64,000 bases of DNA from Blasia pusilla. Lineage: Eukaryota > Marchantiophyta > Marchantiopsida > Blasiales. The stretch is taken from positions 15,438,001-15,502,000 of the forward strand of contig CM114275.1 of NCBI GenBank assembly GCA_050084515.1. Direction: 5' to 3'. Numbering within the stretch: position 1 is the first letter of the stretch; each line of letters begins with the position of its first letter. Shown here piece by piece: positions 58,274 through 64,000 of this stretch. The notes below the pieces were generated by a model. The model searched no databases, had not been told where the DNA came from, and saw only the letters and a program-made list of their open reading frames with translations. Made by a program: the position numbers and the translations under genes.

Positions 58274-58636
58274 TGAAATCCGTGAAAGACCCATGTCATA
58301 AAACACGTTTACAATCACATACAATCGAGCCAAACCCACTCCACGATGGGAGAATCTAGGTCGAAGCTTGCAGAAACACCATAGCCAAGAGCTCTACTCA
58401 CTACCAAGGCTAACTCCCAACGAACAGCTCAACTCAAAGAACTGATCGTTCTTTGAGGGCAAGCCACCTTATATCCTCCAACCTAAGAGCGGGCCCACTG
58501 GGAAAGTCACCCCCAAGTGAGTAACCCCCAACCCTATGTATGGAACCGCATCTCTACCAAGCCACTACGGTCCTACATAAGGAATGGCCTCTACCAGCAC
58601 ACCATACTCTACGACATAATCCGTATGGTCATGACA
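58274..58636 (-). repeat. E3 terminal module B (5')
   Basis: 363 bp, about 97% like the 3' B module, differing mainly by single-base deletions. On the minus strand it runs from TGTCATGACC (target duplication outside) to GGATTTCA, followed by internal sequence, not by module A. Confidence 0.85.
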
Positions 58637-58640
58637 TAGG

Positions 58641-61100
58641 AGATAAGAGAAGATAAATGGATATTGAATTTTTCAACAAGGAAGGTTTTTGGAGGGATTT
58701 TTTTTAATTCAATTGTAGGCGAAAGGAGAGACATGAAAGAAATTGCAATAAGGCTCGAGAGATTATACAAGGGACTAGGAGACGTTTAGAGAGGAGGAAT
58801 GAACCAATCTTCAACTAACCATGTTTGGAGAATTCTCCATAGCCTCTACAAGTTCCTTTTTTTTTTCCTCACCATCTAACCTGTCCATGTGTCCTCGACA
58901 TGTGTGATAATTACTTTCTCCCCATCCCTCTCAAAGGGTGGCACACTTGTTACAACCCTTACAAGTTCTCCATATTTTTTTTTCTCTCTAGCTAGCCTAT
59001 CCATGTGTCTTGACATGTGTTTGATAATTATTCCCACACCATCCCTCTCAAAGGGCTGCACACTAGTTTTATTCCTCATAAAGTGAAGAGATGGACCCTC
59101 CCTATCTCTCTATAAGGTTGAAGAGTACGAATGGAGTGAGAACATCTTCGTCCTCTCATATCCTTCTCTTCCCTTCATGAGAGGGTAAAGATATACAATA
59201 GGGCATGGGAGGAGGAGAAGGCTTACGATGAGACATGAAGGGAAGATAAGGGCAAACCCTTTTTAGAATTAGTACAGGCAATGAGAAGGAAAGGATGGGA
59301 TAAGATAGGGAAGGGAGATGGATGCAATAACCCTCCATTTTCCATGGAGAGAAGGGACATAAACTCCATCCCCATGTAGATTCAAAGTTTTAGAAGGCAA
59401 AAAAAATAATGGACTTCAAACATCTCCACCCCACTACTCAAAGTGGGGCGTGTCTTGTACCTTACAAGTGGGAGTGAAATTATCACGTGACCAAAACCTT
59501 GAAGTAACCTTGTTAAATATTGGCAAATACAAACGGGCCCAATGCCTCATAAAAACCAAGGTCTGTCTAGGGTCTGTAGAGGTACATATTTCTTCTCCTC
59601 TAAACTTTATGGTTGCTCCGCCATTCAGAGACGCGTGAGGAGGAGACCTATAGGTGGGGGTTACGCCATACGTGAGAAGGACGGAGAAGAGCAAGTAAGA
59701 GTCATGGGGCCTAGTTTGAACTTGAAATTTTTTAAAAGATTCTCTCACGGTTTTGTTTAAATATGGGTTTACGGAGATCACAATGGGGGTCCCACCGACA
59801 TATGAATAATACAGATCTTTCAAGGTTTGCAGACCTGATAATTAAGTATCTAGTTACAAGGGCCTCACGGTTAAGATGCTCTTCACATAATCTACATCTT
59901 TATTATTATTGGAGAGTGCCCTTTCTCCTCTCCTCTTGACACTTGGCACTTTCAGCCAATGAGATCGCTTGAAATTGATTCAAACCCCTTGATAATTGTG
60001 AAAATTAACTATGGGAGGGAATGTAAACCCGTGCATCACATGAGCTTATACTAGTTTGTTCTATTAAGAAAAGGTGCCTTCTCGCCATGATGAGAATTTT
60101 ATAAATTTTAGATTTCATTTTGAAATTTAAATTTGAATAGGAGAATTTATTAAATATATGAAAATTTAATTTCAAATTATTTATGTTTTTTAAAAATAAA
60201 TATTGATGAAATATTCTCAAGTCTCACTCATTTTATTTTTATTTTTTTCTTAAAAATAAAAATAAAAATTTTAGGTAACCAAAGAAAAGATTATTTAAAT
60301 TTAAATTTGATAAGAAGTTATTAATTACCATAAAATTTAAATATTAAATATTGATATTTTAGAAATATAGAATATTCTGAAAAAATCCTAATATTAATTT
60401 CCTTTTCTTATTTGTAAATAATTTCATTGAAAAATATATTTAAAAAATAATTTCCCAATGTAGTTTGGAGGGAAAATTCAACACTATTGGGGAAAGAGTG
60501 AGACAAGATAATGAGAAAGAAATAGAATAATTTTTGTTTCAAAGTAAAGAAAAGGAACATGGCCCCTACATTGCCTTTTTTCTCTCTCTATCCGGCCTAT
60601 CCTCCACACTTGTTTCATAATTAATTCCCCCCTCTCAAAAGGAAGAACCCTAATTTCCTTCCTACATTCTTATGGATTTTCAAGCTTGGTTAGGAAGAAA
60701 TTTTAAATTGTATTTTTACAAAAGATTGATTTTGATGTGAAATTTCTTCGGTAGCGAAGATAGGGATTCATTATCATTAATATTCAAGTCGAGATATCTA
60801 TATCTTTCTTATTTATATTTTTTAAAAGAAAAAAATGCATCGTGCTTGCATTTTTACTAGTGGAGATTGGTGCGTAGCACAAAATTAATTGTGGTTGAAA
60901 ATAAAAGTTTATTTTTTCCCCTAAATAATAAATTTCCCAATCTTATGAAAAAAATTGCCTTATGTCCCATTTCAATGTATTAATCAAAGAGGTTTAAACA
61001 AATTAAAAAATGTTTCCATAGCAGTGTAAATTCTTTTGCATCCCATCACAAAAATAGTGCAAATATTTAATGTGTTAATCGGAGACTCGGAACTGAGATG
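58641..61100. repeat. AT-rich interval with ~118-bp tandem repeat
   Basis: Two units at about 58,840-58,957 and 58,958-59,079 share ACAAGTTC, CCTNTCCATGTGTC, GACATGTGTNTGATAATTA and CCATCCCTCTCAAAGGG. A third, degraded unit lies near 60,575-60,650. The rest, up to 61.1 kb, is very AT-rich and shows no gene. Confidence 0.6.
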
Positions 61101-61968
61101 ACACCAGATCTTTACTTATCCATTGTCCTGCCACGTGACTGTCCCTTCCACGTCAACAGGAATGGGCCTGGACCGAATCTCCAGTAAGTCAGATTGCGTT
61201 TACTCGCCTCCGGAGAATTCCCCAATCATTGTCATCGCCAACTAAATCAGCTACAGTTGGCCGCCCAGTGCGTAACAGGTTACAGGACCTTCAATACTTT
61301 AGAGGTTCACCCCCATTTTTGGTCCTTATCTCGGTCATTTCCTTCGTCAGGTGCGAATGTATGACCACTTATCTTTCCGGTATGCGCTGCTGGATTGGTT
61401 CAAGACTGGATTTCTGTAGCGTTAGTATGCTTCCAGATGAGCCCTGAGATTCCATGGGGTTGGTTCCCCCTAAGCCTGAATGAACCCTGCTAACTCGGAG
61501 GTACTGCTAGCCTCGTCGCCTTGGTTTGTTGTTTTAGCCTTGCAGTTGGCCGGGCTGCAGCTTTGATAGCTTCCGGGCAGTCTCTGAAGTATTTGTGGGA
61601 GGCTTCAGAAATTGCCACTAGCGTGACGCCAGGGAGCTCCGTATAGAAACAAGCGGCGGACATCCTGCAGGCGATAACTTAGATACGGGGGTAGGTTTAG
61701 GCGGGAGGGGGTGAATTTATGCGGATTTTGTTTGGCCGTGCGTCATGAGAGCATCTTCGCGCATATACTGCGATGTTACACTTGTCTTGTTCGCATTTAG
61801 TTCGTGGAAACGTCGAGGTGCCCGTGGTCCCAATGACGCTAGAGTAGACTGCACATGCTCTTGAACCTCTTGCATTTCTTCGGAGCAGAGGGTTTTCCTT
61901 TCGCGCGGGGTGCGGGTAAGAAATCAGATCTCCGTCGGTTGAACGATCCAACGCAGCAATCTGTAGCT
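61101..61968 (+). promoter_or_regulatory. Presumed promoter and 5' leader of the PFP alpha gene
   Basis: Composition shifts from AT-rich to mixed near 61,080. No repeat or other gene is seen. The transcription start was not located. Confidence 0.35.
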
Positions 61969-63802
61969 ATGGGAGCGGAGCTGGACGTCCCGACGCTTGC
62001 ACACCTGCGTAGACAATATCAACCGCGTCTCCCCCCAGCTCTTCAGGTAGAGAGATCACTTCATTTGGTGGCGTTGTCAATTCTATTGTGGCTTGGAGCG
62101 TATAGACGCTTCTCCTTTGTTCGGTAAAATATGAAGACATGGCCATTAGAGGAACGTTGGATTGAGAATATCTTGTCTGGATGATACCCTCGCTGAAAGC
62201 TGAAGTGGTGGTACGCTGGATCTTCTTGCTTATTGCTAGAAGAAAGTCATTGAAGGTGTTGATTACAATTAAATTCGTCAAGGTACTCGTCGAAAATTAC
62301 TAATCTCGTTCACTCTTGGTCTGGAGATTTAGAATGTGCCTGGTGGGGGGGTAAAAGCTGAATGGCTGTCGTCGTCGTGACAATTGTTGGATCAGTTCTG
62401 ATGAGAGCATCAACTGTGACACACTAGACCATTATGCGTAATGTGAGACGGTGTTTTCTGTCGTACCACAATGCGCGCCAATCGGACGTCTAGGTTGCAG
62501 GAGGCGGATATCTGAGAGAGTTGACTTTTGGATGGCGTTTGCTGCATAGTTCTAGTATATATATGTGTCCTAGTGTTATACTTGCAAAGAGTCAGCTTGA
62601 TTTGTCAGTAAAATCTGTCTAGATCTGATTGCACGCCTTGGTGGAGAATCTGTTTTAGGAGTATACTGGCGCGAATTTAAAAAAAGTACTGTGGCATGCA
62701 CTTTCGTGTACTTGGTGTCGGATCTTGACTTTACAGCATGCGCTTCACCGCTGTGTATTCCTTGTCTAGCAAAGTGTTAGGTGAAAGGATTATCTCACTG
62801 AGAAGCAACATTTTTCCTTTCTTGGAATTGACAAGGGCAAAGATGTCTTTTGACCTTGCATTGCGCCCAGAAACTGCTCAGATGTTTTAGATGTTTCACG
62901 CCACTGTCTTCAGGGAGGGCATGTTGAAGTGGTGCGTGGAGATGCCACCGTCGCTGCGGACCCAGGAGATGCACTTGTCATCAGTCATTCATTCCCTCTA
63001 ACTTACGGTCAACCTTTGATCCGATTGAAATCAAGTCGTTCCGCCAACGTGTCGTCCCAGGGAGTTTCGGACAATGGCATCAGGTACCAAGATCAGTGGA
63101 TTGTGATCGAAGAAATTTCGCATCTGGCTTCTCAGCATTTCAGAGTTATCTGTGTAATTTGTTACCATCTCACCAAATCGTTCAGAGTTAAATCTTCCAC
63201 CTTTCACTCCCTCCATTGTTAAACGATTGTGTTTATGAATCTTGTCTACGTTTTTCAGTCTTTTGCAAAGATAATGTTCGTTAAATCTAAATTTCTATTT
63301 TTTTATGTGTAGCGTGGGTGTCGTATTTTGTGGCCGCCAATCACCAGGTGGCCACAACGTAGTGTCTGGCTTGTTTGATGCACTCCAATCAAACAGCACC
63401 AAGAGTACTCTGCTAGGATTCCTTGGTAATTTCTTCTCACATCTACTTCGAAAGTCATTGAGTACGTTGGTTAGTTTGGTTGACTAATCCAGACCTGTGC
63501 ATGATGCATGACATCAGATATATACAATACATACGTGTTGCAATTCTTAGATACTACTGCTCGTCACATGCTTCTACTTGTTGCTTCATCAGTCAGATTC
63601 GTATTCCTACGTCATAGACAATGAGGGATTTCGACTCTCTTCTTTCCATAGTTGCTGGACACAAGATGCTTGAATATTAAGATATCTAAGGTTTGACATG
63701 GTTTTCATTTTGTACTTGTGCTCGCAGGTGGTACTGAGGGATTATTTGCTCAAAATGTGGTGAGAATAAACAAAGAGTTAATCTCTCCATACAGAAATCA
63801 AG
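61969..63802 (+). CDS. PFPA: PPi-dependent phosphofructokinase alpha subunit, first four coding exons (partial)
   Basis: Exons: 61,969-62,046, 62,914-63,083, 63,313-63,425 and 63,728-63,802, all with GT/AG borders and matching phases. Exon 1 encodes [20 protein letters not shown] and ends PPALQ. Exon 2 holds [11 protein letters not shown]. Exon 3 holds [20 protein letters not shown] and ends GFLG. Exon 4 holds [17 protein letters not shown] and ends YRNQG. The [10 protein letters not shown] wording is that of the alpha (regulatory) subunit; beta has SGGQAPGGHN. The enzyme interconverts fructose-6-phosphate and fructose-1,6-bisphosphate with pyrophosphate in the cytosol. An in-frame ATG at 61,855 could lengthen the N-terminus, but family length favours 61,969. 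The gene continues beyond the window. Confidence 0.9.
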
Positions 63803-64000
63803 GTATTGTGGCATGCTTCATACCATATTAGACTGATTTTGAAAGAGAAGGAAGGTCATGCTTAGCATGCTTAATACATCAATAAAAAAATTAGAACATA
63901 TTTCCCAATCAAGTGTAGAGATTAACACATGAAGTATGGAATTCTGGCCTAGTTGTATTCTGCAGGGTAAGCTCTAATCGCATCTGAAGTCAAAACCATG

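Larger units (their letters stand above)
48901..58636 (-). mobile_element. Gypsy element E3 (gag-PR-DNMT-RT-RH-INT-PHD), nearly full length
   Basis: A 9.74-kb element on the minus strand with TAGG on both sides (48,897-48,900 and 58,637-58,640; ATAGG if one shared base is counted). The minus-strand order is B, leader, gag, protease, methyltransferase, RT, RNase H, integrase, PHD, polypurine tract, A, B, A. Termini are TGTCATGACC and CGCACGACA. It keeps gag, which E2 lost. Protease, methyltransferase and RNase H carry small frameshifts; RT and PHD are almost clean. Confidence 0.9.

Noticed and set aside
48901-58636. E3 as a DIRS/PAT tyrosine-recombinase retroelement
   Set aside because: The terminal layout fits, but integrase has HHCC and DDE motifs (clear in E2), RT is gypsy type, and target duplications are present.
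58274-58636. B alone as an ordinary gypsy LTR
   Set aside because: The polypurine tract precedes A rather than B, the outer 3' border is the end of A, and the A-B-A order recurs in E1.

Overview
The window reads as nuclear DNA of a land plant or close streptophyte relative. The plant evidence is an intron-containing alpha subunit of PPi-dependent phosphofructokinase, a PPR-SMR organelle-type protein, a Ty1/copia element with the usual initiator-Met tRNA primer site, and a FAR1/MULE-like SWIM gene. A non-seed plant (liverwort, moss or similar) is my guess from the retroelement type and the long GA microsatellites; it is not proven. About two thirds of the window is transposable-element sequence in several layers.

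Layout. 0-2.4 kb: about 377-bp satellite-like units with an embedded LTR fragment. 3-8.3 kb: a decayed minus-strand MULE/SWIM gene; its last exon is split by an exactly 1,000-bp solo LTR with CAATT target duplications. 8.4-10.4 kb: AT-rich diverged repeats. 10.45-18.4 kb: a minus-strand BED-finger gene split by a copia element (11,921-17,206, ATCTC duplications) that landed inside the gene's own tandem repeat. 19.4-20.3 kb: a kelch-like fragment. 20.8 kb: a 170-bp (AG)n tract. 22.3-28.3 kb: the PPR-SMR gene, the best intact gene, with a probable spliced 5' leader. 29.5-32.6 kb: LTR, gag and LINE debris. 32.9-58.6 kb: a cluster of three Ty3/gypsy elements with older fragments. 58.6-61 kb: AT-rich DNA with short tandem repeats. 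61.97-63.8 kb: the first four coding exons of the PFP alpha gene, running off the right end.

Main discovery. The three gypsy elements (E1 plus strand 32,950-40,663; E2 plus strand 41,072-46,655; E3 minus strand 48,901-58,636) share the order gag - protease - C5 cytosine DNA methyltransferase - RT/RNase H - integrase - PHD finger. The methyltransferase lies between protease and RT. It has DNMT3-like, unpermuted motifs: DLFGG, a PC catalytic motif, ENV, an RPRLWW stretch and a C-terminal LGQAM block. The PHD finger (complete C4HC3) ends the integrase, where chromoviruses carry a chromodomain. Methyltransferase-carrying retrotransposons have been reported from dinoflagellates and the charophyte Klebsormidium (de Mendoza and colleagues, 2018). 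The combination with a PHD finger in this genome is what deserves attention.

Second discovery. The ends of these elements are not ordinary LTRs. E3 is arranged B - internal - A - B - A, where B is about 365 bp and A is 106 bp, with TAGG duplicated outside. E2 is B - internal - A, flanked by AATG duplications. E1 ends A - B - A. This looks like split direct repeats, or like integrated circular forms, in an element with a DDE integrase. All copies carry stops or frameshifts, many explained by C-to-T or G-to-A changes, so none is intact as read.
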